This document shows, one piece after another, positions 22,450 to 32,421 of a stretch of DNA of 64,000 nt. Position 1 is the first letter of the stretch. Each line of letters begins with the position of its first letter. The translations under genes were made by a program, and so were the position numbers. The DNA lies in the NCBI GenBank assembly GCA_963580285.1, contig OY757023.1, positions 87,631,108 to 87,695,107 on the forward strand, read 5' to 3'. Below the pieces are notes generated by a model that saw only the letters and a program-made list of their open reading frames with translations, did not search any database and was not told where the DNA came from. This DNA is from Lucinisca nassula (lineage: Eukaryota > Mollusca > Bivalvia > Lucinida > Lucinidae).

Positions 22450-24306
22450 TTGCAAATTCTAGCTCTTGCACTACCACTGAACTTTCTAAATTATTAACTT
22501 CCTGTCTTACTGCTATTAAAACGCATGTAATTAAATATTGTGATAAAGTCTTTGAAAGATCAGGAAGAAATCTGTTTTGGTCTATAAAAAATTCGAATGA
22601 GGTTTTATAAAAAATTGAAATCTAGACATTTTCGTGCTTCTAGTCTGTCTACTTACAATTTTTCCACTCTTTACACTACACTTCCTCATAATATTATAAA
22701 AGAAAAGCTTACTGATTTAATTGAATGGGCTTTTCACAGAGAAGATTCTCTCTATCTTGCATGTAATGTCAGAAATGCATTTTTCACTTCTGAGGAGCAT
22801 AAGAATTATACACTTTGGTCATGTCAGAAAGTGTGTGATGCCCTCACCTTTCTACTTGACAATATTTATATTAGATTCGGTACTAATTTATTTAGACAAA
22901 TTGTGGGTATTCCGATGGGTACTAATTGCGCACCTCTTGTGGCTGATCTGTTCTTGTATTGTTATGAAAGAGACTTCATTTTGTCGCTTTCCATTGATAA
23001 CCAATCTGAAATTATTGAAGCTTTTAGCTCCACTTCTAGATATTTAGATGATTTATTAAATATTGATAATACCTATTTTGATGGTTTGATCAGTCAGATT
23101 TACCCCCTAGAACTTCAGTTAAATAAAGCAAATTCTTCTGATACCGAGGCCCCGTTTTTGGATTTACATCTATATATTGTAGATGGATTTGTTTCGTGCA
23201 AAATTTATGATAAACGCGATGACTTTGATTTTGAGATTGTAAATTTTCCTTTTTTGGATGGTGATGTTCCTCGTGCGCCATCCTATGGCGTTTATATTTC
23301 GCAATTAATTCGATTTGCTAGAGTGTGTAGTCATGTAACTGACTTCAACACTCGTAATAAATTATTAACGGCTAAACTCCTTAATCAGGGTTATCGGTAC
23401 CATAAACTACGCAAAGCCTTTTCAAAATTTTATAGACGCAATTCTGATTTAATTTCAAAATTCAATATTGGACTTAAATCTCTTCTGCAACAAGGTCTAT
23501 CGGAACCCGAATTTTATGGTGACTTAGTATATAAATTCAGAAAAATATATAACCGCAATGACTTCAGCACCCAATTTCGTAAAATCATTCTTCGATATAA
23601 AAAGATTGGGTACAACATGGATATTATACGACAGACTGCATGCATGGTAGTTAACCCAATCACGGTTGGCAACTTTGCTTCCCTCTTTAATTGCACGCCT
23701 GTGGGTCAGGCTTCAGATTCTATGACGGCTCCAACGTAAAGGCTTATTGAGAATTAGAGAGATAATGTTGGTTGGTGCCTGATGCTCTGTCTCTGGTCGG
23801 GCTCATCGGAGTCTAACTGTTGGTTTTCTTTTGCTCCAGCATTTCAGTGGTTTCTTGCTGTCGAGTCCTCACCGTTGTCTCACCTCTGTGGTTCTTTGAT
23901 TTTTATGTTCACGGAGATGTTGCACTGATGAGTTAGGAGGCCTTCATGCGGACTGAACAAATTCTTTGTCTAAATCGCGACGGAAGTAAGGGCGAGGATT
24001 GTGGCCACGTAAAATCGATTTAAGCCCCCCAGTGGAAATCTTCCACTGACCGTTCCAAGGCAGCTCTTCTGTGGCGATTTATTTATGTTGTTGTTTGTTA
24101 CTTACTGTGTGTATCACTTGTGTCTTTAAATTTTGGATGGCCATATGGCCATTTTGTGGGAAAGTAACTGTCCTTATGGCCTTCCTTTGTTTAGGTTTCC
24201 ATTATGGTCTTGTCGCTTAATGTTTGTATTTCTTTCCCTTTGGTGTCTTTTATGGGTGGAGTAAGTTAATTGTTTCAATTCCTGATCTTTGTTTTACTTC
24301 TACTTT
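22450..24306 (+). mobile_element. Penelope-like element, copy 2 (5' truncated)
   Basis: It starts in the coding region at TTGCAAATTC, directly after the T2 phrase TTCGAACTT, and ends at TTTTACTTCTACTTT, after which T2 continues with GATATTGT. The 3' untranslated part (23740-24306) includes CAGTGGAAATCTTCCACTG, a hairpin also present in copy 3. Confidence 0.85.
22597..23739 (+). CDS. Reverse transcriptase of a Penelope-like (Naiad-type) element, copy 2
   Basis: A 380-residue open frame covers most of the RT. Motif A region is STYNFSTLYTTLPH (Asn21 where RTs have catalytic Asp), motif B is GIPMGTNCAP (from residue 104), and motif C is RYLDDLL (Tyr149, Asp151, Asp152). The C-terminal half (DKRDDF, FPFLDGDVPRAP, YGVYISQLIRFAR) continues to a natural-looking stop at 23737-23739. 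RTs of this type copy RNA into DNA at the insertion site. The assigned start is only the first ATG after a frame break: upstream codons at 22450-22609 are in another frame because of one extra A near 22602-22608. No GIY-YIG nuclease follows the RT; in Naiad elements it precedes it, and that part is missing here. I infer an inactive copy because of the 5' truncation, the frame break and the motif A change. Confidence 0.85.
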   Translation: MRFYKKLKSRHFRASSLSTYNFSTLYTTLPHNIIKEKLTDLIEWAFHREDSLYLACNVRNAFFTSEEHKNYTLWSCQKVCDALTFLLDNIYIRFGTNLFRQIVGIPMGTNCAPLVADLFLYCYERDFILSLSIDNQSEIIEAFSSTSRYLDDLLNIDNTYFDGLISQIYPLELQLNKANSSDTEAPFLDLHLYIVDGFVSCKIYDKRDDFDFEIVNFPFLDGDVPRAPSYGVYISQLIRFARVCSHVTDFNTRNKLLTAKLLNQGYRYHKLRKAFSKFYRRNSDLISKFNIGLKSLLQQGLSEPEFYGDLVYKFRKIYNRNDFSTQFRKIILRYKKIGYNMDIIRQTACMVVNPITVGNFASLFNCTPVGQASDSMTAPT

Positions 24307-24822
24307 GACTTAGATATTGTAAAAATGATCTTTCTGAGCAAGTTTGTTGAAAATCAGACTAAAACGGTGGCCTCTAGTGTGTTCCCAAGGTTTCTCTACA
24401 ATTTGACCTACTGACCTACTTTTTGACCCGACATGACCCATATCCAGACTTGACTGAGATACTGTCAAGATGATCATTCAAAGCTAGATTAATGAGGATT
24501 GGACCAAAACTGTGGCATCTAGTGGGTTGAAAGGGTTTTTGAATGATTTGACCTACTGACCTACTTTTTGTAGGGATGTAACGATAGTCAGAAAATGACT
24601 ATTGCGATAGTATTGACATTGCAGGACGAACCATTGCGATACTATTGATATTGCTGACTGCTATTGCAATACTATTGCGATACTATTACCTGAAACAAAT
24701 TTTCTTGCCTTAGAAGAAAATAACAACAATTCAATACGTTCTATAAAAGGGTTATCCTTTGGAAGCAAGGAATACACAACAGAACTGAATTATATGGAGT
24801 GTACTTGTTTCTGGGCCAGAGT

Positions 24823-24858
24823 AGCTAGTTTCGGCCAATTCGGCCTCATCAGTGACCC
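24823..24858 (-). ncRNA. Hammerhead ribozyme, unit A (stem III mismatch)
   Basis: Core CTGATGA, stem II GGCC-GAATT-GGCC and GAA are intact, and stem I is GGGTCA/TGGCCC. Stem III carries a C-C mismatch (ACTAGCTACT), which probably weakens activity. Confidence 0.85.
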
Positions 24859-25072
24859 TCAGATATTTTCAAAATTCTACAATGGAATCAATGATCCCAA
24901 AGGACAAGAAAATATAATCTACACTATGATGTAGGGCAGGGAGACGTTTTACCGCCGCCACACATTCCCACACACCAGCTGTAGTGAAGCTAAATACGTT
25001 CTATAAAAGGGTTATCCTTTGGAAGCAAGGAATACACCACAGAACTGAAATATATGGAGTGTACTTGTTTCT

Positions 25073-25117
25073 GGACCAGACTAGCTAGTTTCGGCCAATA
25101 AGGCCTCATCAGTGACT
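25073..25117 (-). ncRNA. Hammerhead ribozyme, unit B
   Basis: Core CTGATGA, stem II GGCC-TTATT-GGCC, GAA and stem III ACT-AGCT-AGT are intact. Stem I is changed (GAGTCA against TGGTCC) but retains most pairs, with one A-C mismatch. Confidence 0.87.
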
Positions 25118-25366
25118 CAGATATTTTCAAAATTCCACAATGGAATCAATGATCCCAAAGGACAAGAAAATATAATCTTCACTATGATGTAGGGCAGGGA
25201 AACGTTTTACCGCCGCCACACATTCCCACACACCAGCTGTAGTGAAGCTAAATACGTTCTATAAAAGGGTTATCCTTTGGAAGCAAGGAGTACACCACAG
25301 AACTGAAATATATGGAGTGTACTTGTTTCTGGGCCAGACTAGCTAGTTTCGGCCAATTAGGCCTCA

Positions 25367-28300
25367 AACCTTCAAACTGTTTTTTTTTTTGTATGTACAA
25401 ACTGCATAAAAGAAATAAACAAGATAATTTACACAGAGGGTCAGCTTTTGTAAACTCCTGTTTTTGCTTTTCTGTCTGTCCCTTCAAGAGGAAACAGTTC
25501 CCAAGGAGCATCTAGTTCCTTTAAGTGTAAATCTTCCTGGAAGAGCTAGGTGACTCATTTTAATAGAAGTTGTCAAGTACATGTATCAATTCACAGTGAG
25601 AATGTAACATCAGTTTCTTAATCAAAATAAACGTCAACTCTTCACGAAGGCAATGAAATCTTTTCCTGTTTTCAAAAGCAATTCAGACATGATAGTGACT
25701 AAACAGCAGATAACTGAAAAGCATACGATTCAGAATCAGAATTGTTACTGGTGACATGTCTAAAGACATTCATACACCAGGACCTGTGATATTGGAATTT
25801 AGATTTGAATCTTCTGACCAAAAATCTGAGAAAATGTTTAATATAAGTATCAGTGTTATGGTACACAATCAATCGCATGCGTTTGTTAAAACTCGGACCC
25901 AATATGCACGGACTAGTATTAGAATGTGTTGCCAAAATATGTTGTTGTGTCTTGATCAAACAGCCATTTTAATTAATTATAGTCAGTTAAAATTAATGAC
26001 AATTACTTATATCAGTAATTAAATGTTAATTGTCAAATTTGATACAATGTGGTTAGAAAATTTTAATAGTGTATTGATTAAAAATGAATTGAAAGCAGCT
26101 TAAAGCCTCTAAATTTGACGAACTTATGCCAAATGTGCAGAAAACACCGAAAACAGGTGCCTAGGTTTCTCGTTAAAGTTTACAACAACTGTTAAATGTT
26201 TCACTAAAATAATGTTACATTTCTATAAGCAATGCATTCAACTATTATTTTTTAAAGAAAAATAATACAATTTTGTTGAATAAACGGACATCTGAGGTGA
26301 TGAAACTGCATGTTGCAAACAAATTCAGGTTCAGCCACGCTTAACCACGACAGCATTTTCCGATAAATAGCGTTACTTACAGTGTAGTGACTAGTCCGCG
26401 TATATTGGGTCTGTGGTTAAGAGGAACACCATAGAGATCAGGGCTAAGAACTTTTTTTATTCCAAATCGGTCCAAAGCCGAACATGAAAATGCCATCCCC
26501 GGCTGCCAACTTATCTAATTTCCCATCCATTTCATTGTGTAATGATTTTCCAAAAATCATTTTAATGTTTCTTTTGTTGTTTGGTAAAATCTTCTAAAAT
26601 ACATTATTACACACGGTAGAAAATACTGTAGTTGTCACGGTTAATAACGGAACTTTTCAAGTTAATTGTCGCCATGTCATAACAGCTTTGCTGTAAGCAC
26701 ATATAAACTCATCTAGCTTGAAACTCATGATTAACACGAGCTGCCGATATACTCAAAGGATCAAAATTGTCAGCTTAGCGAGATGAGAGAATAAAGAATG
26801 CATTTTACTTTACAATATAATGATCCAGCCACAAGACGAGGATCCCACCATCCAAAACGAGCCCAAACTTTCACACACGCCCTACAAGCAAGTTCAAGGT
26901 GAACATCAAAGTTTTCCACCATCCAAATCACATAAAATCTGCCGTCCACAAACCACAGCTACCATTTTTCTGCACGCTATCGGTAAATAACGTCATCCCC
27001 GGCAACCCCAGACGCGTTTAATGTCAAATGTTATTTTATTGCGTATTTCTTTCATAAAACTGTTTGTAACCTGTACAATATTTTCTCGATAGATAAACGG
27101 TTGTGTATAGAGGTGGATAGAGAACAGCATTGGACAAATCTGGACTTATCTCCGATAACAGCATTCAGACGTGTTTACATAAATTAAAGCCTTCAACTTT
27201 TCCCGCCAAGCGTCTGCTATTTGGCGCCAAAACGTAACCATTCACGTCTCATTCACCGAACTTCTTCAAGTTAAGTGCCGTCAGGTCATAACTCTTATCC
27301 ACTTAGCATATATAAACTCATTTAGCTTGAAACTCATGATTAACACGAGTAGAATCGTCCGTTTTTATTATGCATACATCTACCGTTAGATGTAGCTATT
27401 CGTCTTAGGAGCGATTAAATCATTTTCACACTGATTGTGGATTAAATTTTATGATTGAGGGATAAACTCAAATTAGAGACATAACTTGACTTTATTTTCA
27501 CACCTTTTCACATGGAACACTATAGTCCTTATCGATAGCGCGGGAGGCATGTGTTTACATCGTAAAAGTAGAAAAGAATGATCTGTGAACCACGTCTATA
27601 TTCTCTTTGATTGTTTTCTAGTGCGATATTTGCGTCCAATATTTAAAATTTATTCCTTGGCTGTATAAACAAGATGCTCAAATTATAAACGTTCTCTGTG
27701 AGGCGACGCGTATTTCATTTCCTTCGATGTCTGCTATTGACAAAATAAGAATCCTCTAAAAGATCAACCAGAACAATTTGCATCTTTTGAAGCGGTAGTG
27801 ACACGTGCTGACTTTCCATGCTTCACGTGCTAATGCGGGTTGCATCCTTTGATAATAAATACTGCCGTGTAAAAACACCAATAAATTTATCTCTTGATTA
27901 CAGACAGCAATCAAAATATGCATGGTCGTCCGTGTCAATTATTTCTCGGACCCATCAATACGGTATTGGTGGATCCGAGATTATTTCTAAATGAATTAAC
28001 ATCAAAGTGTTAACTGTTGAAATGTGTTTCAGAACCAGTTCAATGAAGAAATTTTCAGCGTACCTACTTTGTGTGTACAGTGGATAATGCATAACAAATA
28101 CGATGCATAAACGCGTGCACGCCAAATCGCGACATGGCTGTAGCTTTATTGCCTTTATCTCACGACAGTAGGCCATTGACTCCCACTGACAGGATAGATT
28201 ATTGGATTATAATTAGGACAATATACAGTTTGACACTAGACCGGCTGCAAGACGCAGGTAGATTAGAGAATGAAAACAATTTCGGGAATTATCTGAAAAA

Positions 28301-28370
28301 CTTGCGTGATATAGAAAACTATCGAAACTATCGACAGTTCAATACACTATCGGCGACAGTCATCGATGTT
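25367..28370. other. Unrecognised cargo of the hAT element
   Basis: No family-like protein was found; frames up to 88 codons look random. A ~90-bp direct repeat is present at 26650-26740 and 27258-27349, sharing CTCATGATTAACACGAG and TATAAACTCATNTAGCTTG. CATCCCCGGC occurs at 26495 and 26995. Nothing else is supported. Confidence 0.5.
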
Positions 28371-28494
28371 TAACTTTACCATCGATGCAGTACTATCGGC
28401 CCAGTGCCTATCGTAATGCAACAATGGTCCGATGCATCGTTACACTCCTAACTTTTTGACCCAACATGACCCATATTCGAACTTGACTCGCTCC

Positions 28495-29784
28495 TGGAAT
28501 GTCGAAAACGCAGAACTAGATCTCACCGCACCAGGAAAAATGGTAACTTTAAACGTAAATCACGTGCGTTTAAAAGAAACAATACTAGACTGAAGTGACT
28601 GTCAATTATATTATTAAATCATGGACGCCACTCTATGCTTTCATTTTTGAGTTCATTACCCGTTTCTATTTCTTCTGGACACCGAGGCGAATAAATCCTA
28701 CGATAGTTCTCATCAGCTATATGATGCGGCTCTCTTAACTAGAGGCTATACTCGGCATACTCTCCGTCCTTACATTGATTCTGAAATTAATCATAAACGC
28801 CATTTCTTCAAAATATCCTTCATTAATAAGGGTATGGATTTTATAGATTTGCCCAGTATCTTCCGTGAGAGATCGGTGCTTTCTTCCATTCCTGCTTATT
28901 TTCAAAATACTGAAACACCTATAATTTGCTATAAATATAACAAACCTGTTAGATCTATCATTTTTAATTTCAATAAACTTGTTTCAGATCTTGATATCGA
29001 TACTAATACTCCTGATTCATGTGATTGTAAAAACTCAGTGTATTGCTATCCTGCTGCTGGTCATGTAATTACTGGCAATTTGAAAATTATTCCTGATTCT
29101 AGGATAAGGAATATAATTTCTAAAGGACCGAAATATCGGTTTCCTTCTAAAATTGATTTCAGTAAATGTAGAGATGAAATCGCTGCTTCCTAGAATGAAT
29201 GCGGTAATCGATGGTGAAAGCGAGAGTATGTTGAGCATAAAGCCCTTAAGGACTGGAAACTTAGCATTTTTAAAACTAGTGAATAAACGCATTTCTTTCT
29301 ATTCTCAAAATACTTCTTATTACCTCCTAAGCCCAAGACGTCTTTACGTCATCTTAAACTAGGTATTCAAGAATTTCATAAGAAGTTTGTTTTGGCCCCT
29401 GCAGACAAGGTCGCTAACAACGTCGTCGTTGTGTGACGGCTCCACTATGTTAACACGCTTAAGCAGGAGCTTGGTGGTACTAAGGCCTATGAACTTCAGC
29501 CTTTAGCTGAAGAGAGAGCTATAGTAGATAAACATGTTTGTCATTCAGCCACCAAGTTTGCTGTGTGTGTTACCGAAGGCCAAGACAAGCTTCCTACGCT
29601 ATACTGGTTACCAAAACTTCATAAAAGACCTTACAAAGCACGGTTTATTGCAAATTCTAGCTCTTGCCCTACCACTGAACTTTCTAAATTATTAACTTCC
29701 TGTCTTACTGCTATTAAACGCATGTCATTAAATATTGTGATAAAGTCCTTGAAAGATCAGGAAGAAATCTGTTTTGGTCTATAA
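28495..29784 (+). pseudogene. N-terminal and linker part of Penelope-like protein, broken, with in-frame TGA codons
   Basis: Parts read in order: an Arg/Lys-rich stretch (CRKRRTRSHRTRKNG-like, from 28507); a segment with LPSIFRERSVLSSIPAYFQ; a Cys-containing CDCKNSVYCYPAAGH; then LAPADKVANN; then YWLPKLHKRPYKARF just before the RT. Breaks include a shift near 28690, TAG at 29191-29193, a +1/-1 pair around 29275-29320, and a lost A near 29717. TGA codons fall in frame at 29215-29217 (after Trp, before Lys-Arg-Glu) and 29434-29436 (after four Val, before Arg-Leu-His-Tyr), and possibly at 28596-28598. Relatives, as I recall them, have Cys at the first two sites, and selenocysteine is reported in the Naiad clade. 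The GIY-YIG domain expected at the N-terminus is absent. Confidence 0.72.
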
Positions 29785-30934
29785 AAATTCGAATGAGGTT
29801 TTAAATAAATTGAAATCCAGACATTTTCGTGCTTCAAGTCTGTCTACTTACAATTTTTCCACTCTTTACACTACACTTCCTCATAATCTTATAAAAGAAA
29901 AGCTTAATGATTTAATTGAATGGGCTTTTCACAGAGAAGATTCTCTCTATCTTGCATGTAATGTCAGAAATGCATTTTTCACTTCTAAAGAGCATAAGAA
30001 TTATACACTTTGGTCATGTCAGAAAGTGTGTGATGCCCTCCCCTTTCTACTTGACAAAATTTATATTAGATTCGGTACTAAGTTATTTAGACAAATTGTG
30101 GGTATTCCGATGGGTACGAATTGCACACCTCTTGTGGCTGATCTGTTCTTGTATTGTTATGAAAGAGACTTCATGTTGTCGCTTTCCATTGATAACCAAT
30201 CTGAAATTATTGAAGCTTTTAGCTCCACTTCTAGATATTTAGATGATTTATTAAATATTGATAATACCTATTTAGATGGTTTGTTCAGTCAGATTTACCC
30301 CCAAGAACTTCAGTTAAATAAAGCTAATTCTTCTGATACCGAGGCCCCGTTTTTGGATTTACATCTATCTATTGTAGATGGGTTTTTTTCGTGCAAAAAT
30401 TATGATAAACGCGATGACTTTGATTTTGAGATTGTAAATTTTCCTTTTTTGGATGGTGATGTTCCTCGTGCGCCATCCTATGGCGTTTATATTTCGCAAT
30501 TAATTCGATTTGCTAGAGTGTGTAGTCATGTAACTGACTTCAACACTCGTAATAAATTATTAACGGCTAAACTCCTTAATCAGGGTTATCGGTACCATAA
30601 ACTACGCAAAGCCTTTCCAAAATTTTATAGACGCCATTCTGATTTAATTTCAAAATTCAATATTGGACTTAAATCTCTTCTGCAACAAGGTCTATCGGAA
30701 CCCGAATTTTATGGTGACTTAGTATATAAATTCAGAAAAATATATAACCGCAATGACTTCAGCACCCAATTTCGTAAAATCATTCTTCGATATAAAAAGA
30801 TTGGGTACAACATGGATGTTATACGACAGACTGCATGCATGGTAGTTAAACCAATCACAGTTGGCAACTTTGCTTCCCTCTTTAATTGCACGCCGGTCGG
30901 TCCGGCCTCAGATTCTATGACGGCTCCAACGTAA
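29774..30934 (+). CDS. Reverse transcriptase of Penelope-like element, copy 3
   Basis: A 386-residue open frame. Motif A region is STYNFSTLYTTLPH with Asn27 at the catalytic Asp position; motif B is GIPMGTNCTP (Gly110); motif C is RYLDDLL (Tyr155, Asp157, Asp158). It ends SDSMTAPT and stop at 30932-30934. It differs from copy 2 by scattered substitutions and lacks that copy's frame break at the start. The true protein continues upstream in another frame because of a missing A near 29717, so the ATG at 29774 is not a genuine start. Confidence 0.85.
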   Translation: MVYKNSNEVLNKLKSRHFRASSLSTYNFSTLYTTLPHNLIKEKLNDLIEWAFHREDSLYLACNVRNAFFTSKEHKNYTLWSCQKVCDALPFLLDKIYIRFGTKLFRQIVGIPMGTNCTPLVADLFLYCYERDFMLSLSIDNQSEIIEAFSSTSRYLDDLLNIDNTYLDGLFSQIYPQELQLNKANSSDTEAPFLDLHLSIVDGFFSCKNYDKRDDFDFEIVNFPFLDGDVPRAPSYGVYISQLIRFARVCSHVTDFNTRNKLLTAKLLNQGYRYHKLRKAFPKFYRRHSDLISKFNIGLKSLLQQGLSEPEFYGDLVYKFRKIYNRNDFSTQFRKIILRYKKIGYNMDVIRQTACMVVKPITVGNFASLFNCTPVGPASDSMTAPT

Positions 30935-31504
30935 AGGCTTATTGAGAATTAGAGAGATCTAATTCAAGGTAATGTTGGTTGGTGCCTGATGCTCTGTCTC
31001 TGGTTGGGCCCATCGGAGTCTAACTGTTGGTTTTCTTTTGCTCCAGCATTTCAGTGGTTTCTTGCTGTCGAGCCCTCACCGTTGTCTCACCTCTGTGGTT
31101 CTTTGATTTTTTGTGTTCACGGAGATGTTGCACTGATGAGTTGGGAGGCCTTCATGCGGACTGAACAAATTATTTGTCTAAATCGCGACGGAAGTAAGGG
31201 CGAGGATTGTGGCCACGTAAAATCGATTTAAGCCCCCCAGTGGAAATCTTTCCATTGACCGTTCTAAGGCGGTTCTTCTGCGGCGGTTTATTTATGGTGT
31301 TGTTTGTGACTTACTGTGTGTCGTTTTATTTTGGATGGCCATATGGCCACTTTGTGGGAAAGTAACTGTCCTTATGGCCTTCCTTTGTTTAGGTTTCCAT
31401 TATGGTCTGGTCGCTTGATGTTTGTGTTTCTTTCCCTTTGGTGTCTTTGATGGGTGGAGTAAGTTAATTGTATCGATTCCTGATCTTTGTTTTACTTCTA
31501 CTTT

Positions 31505-32330
31505 AGATATTATCAAGATGATCATTCTTAGCAAGCTTGATTATGACCAGACTAAAACTGTGGCCTCTAGTATGTTCAGAAATGTTTTGCTATGATTTGA
31601 CCTACTGACCTTCTTTTTGACCAAACATGACCCATATTCAAACTTGACCGAGATATTGCCAAGATGATACTTCTGAGATAAATTGATGATGATTGGACCA
31701 AAATCTGGCCTCTGGGGTGTTCACAAGGTTTTTCTATGATTTGACCTACTGACCTACTTTTTGACCCGACATTACCCATATTCAAACTTGACCGAGATAT
31801 TGTCAAGATGATCATTTTGAGCAAGACTGATGATGATCGGACCACAACTGTGGCCTCTAGTGTGTTCACAAGGTTTTTCTATGATTTGAACTACTGACCT
31901 ACTTTTTGACCCGACATGACCCATATTCAAACTTAACCGAGATATTGTCAAGATGATCATTTTGAGCAAGATTGATAATGATCGAACCAAAACTGTGGCC
32001 TCTAGTGTGTTCACAAGGTTTTTCTATGATTTGAACTACTGACCTACTTTTTGACCCGACATGACCCAAATTCGAATTTGACCAAGATATTGTGAAGAAG
32101 ATCATTCTGAACAAGTTTGATGATGATCGGACCTAAACTGTGACCTCTAGTATGTTCACAAGGTTTTTCAATGATTTGACCTACTGACATACTTTTTGAC
32201 CCCACATGACCCATATTCGAATTTAATGGAGATACTGTCATAATGATATTTCTGACCAAGTTTGATGATGATTGGCCCAAAGCTGACCTCTAGTGTGTTC
32301 ACAAGAAAAGTTTACGCACGGATGACGCAC
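31505..32330 (+). repeat. T2 tandem array, uninterrupted block
   Basis: About six monomers of ~140 bp (TATGATTTGACCTACTGACC, CGAGATATTGTCAAGATGA). TGACCTACTGACCT places two AGGTCA half-sites as a direct repeat. It leads into ACGCACGACGGATG repeats and the 3' hairpin of E6. Confidence 0.9.
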
Positions 32331-32421
32331 GACGGATGACGCACGACGGATGACGCAAGACGACGCCGGAATCTAACAGTCACAAAAGCTCACCATGACC
32401 TTCGGTCATGGTGAGCTAAAA

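Larger units (their letters stand above)
14804..22845 (+). repeat. Segmental duplication, copy 2
   Basis: It is the partner of 7327-14561. Its left flank is continuous with an intact SINE (14681-14912) that has both target-site copies, and its right end continues into a full-length reverse transcriptase. This copy therefore appears ancestral and copy 1 derived. Confidence 0.9.
24733..25366 (-). mobile_element. Retrozyme-like tandem array, 258-260-bp units with hammerheads
   Basis: Units begin AATACGTTCTATAAAAGGG at 24733, 24993 and 25251 (periods 260 and 258). The third is cut at 25366, inside the hammerhead. Each unit includes GGAAGCAAGG, TACACCACAGAACTG, the minus-strand hammerhead, and CCGCCGCCACACATTCCC. 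Tandem non-coding units of this size, each with a type I hammerhead, are the defining form of animal retrozymes, whose RNAs circularise after self-cleavage. It has no coding capacity, so mobilisation must be in trans. Confidence 0.88.
24571..28450. mobile_element. 3.9-kb non-autonomous hAT element
   Basis: Ends TAGGGATGTAACGAT and ATCGTTACACTCCTA are inverted repeats (13 of 15). The flanks are ACTTTTTG at 24563-24570 and 28451-28458, a perfect 8-bp target duplication inside a T2 monomer. Sub-terminal repeats (ATTGCGATACTATTG at the left, ACTATCG and ATCGATG at the right) resemble transposase-binding clusters. No transposase is present. Cargo: the retrozyme array 24733-25366 and ~3 kb of unrecognised sequence. 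Confidence 0.92.
28487..31504 (+). mobile_element. Penelope-like (Naiad-type) element, copy 3, longest copy
   Basis: It begins after the T2 phrase TTCGAACTTGAC and ends at TTTTACTTCTACTTT before AGATATTATCAAG, the same position in the T2 monomer as copy 2. It holds ~1.3 kb of coding sequence upstream of what copies 1 and 2 retain, the RT, and a 570-bp 3' region conserved with copy 2. Confidence 0.85.
19196..32421 (+). mobile_element. Very large array-bearing HINE-like element E6 with nested insertions
   Basis: The 5' end is doubled (AAGAGGGCCAATATAGTCC, GATCGCTCACCTGATCG). It contains the T1 array, then the T2 array, then ACGCACGGATGACG repeats. The 3' end is a 14-bp hairpin AGCTCACCATGACC/GGTCATGGTGAGCT followed by AAAAA (32387-32421). 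Inserted within it are an S3 SINE, a retrozyme fragment, a TA-flanked MITE, two Penelope-like elements and a 3.9-kb hAT element. Removing these leaves an element of about 4 kb. Confidence 0.7.

Noticed and set aside
28134..28373. 79-codon frame near the hAT right end as a transposase remnant
   Set aside because: No hAT dimerisation or DDE-like motifs; it runs into the sub-terminal ATCG repeats.
31125..31190. CTGATGAG...GAAC...GTC in the Penelope-like 3' region as another hammerhead (also 23925-23985)
   Set aside because: The core words are present, but stem I does not pair beyond one base, stem II is very weak and position 15.1 is C. Not called.
30935..31504. SECIS element for the candidate selenoprotein
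   Set aside because: Hairpins such as CAGTGGAAATC...TTCCATTG exist, but I could not find a proper TGA/GA quartet with apical AA by eye. Needs a covariance search.
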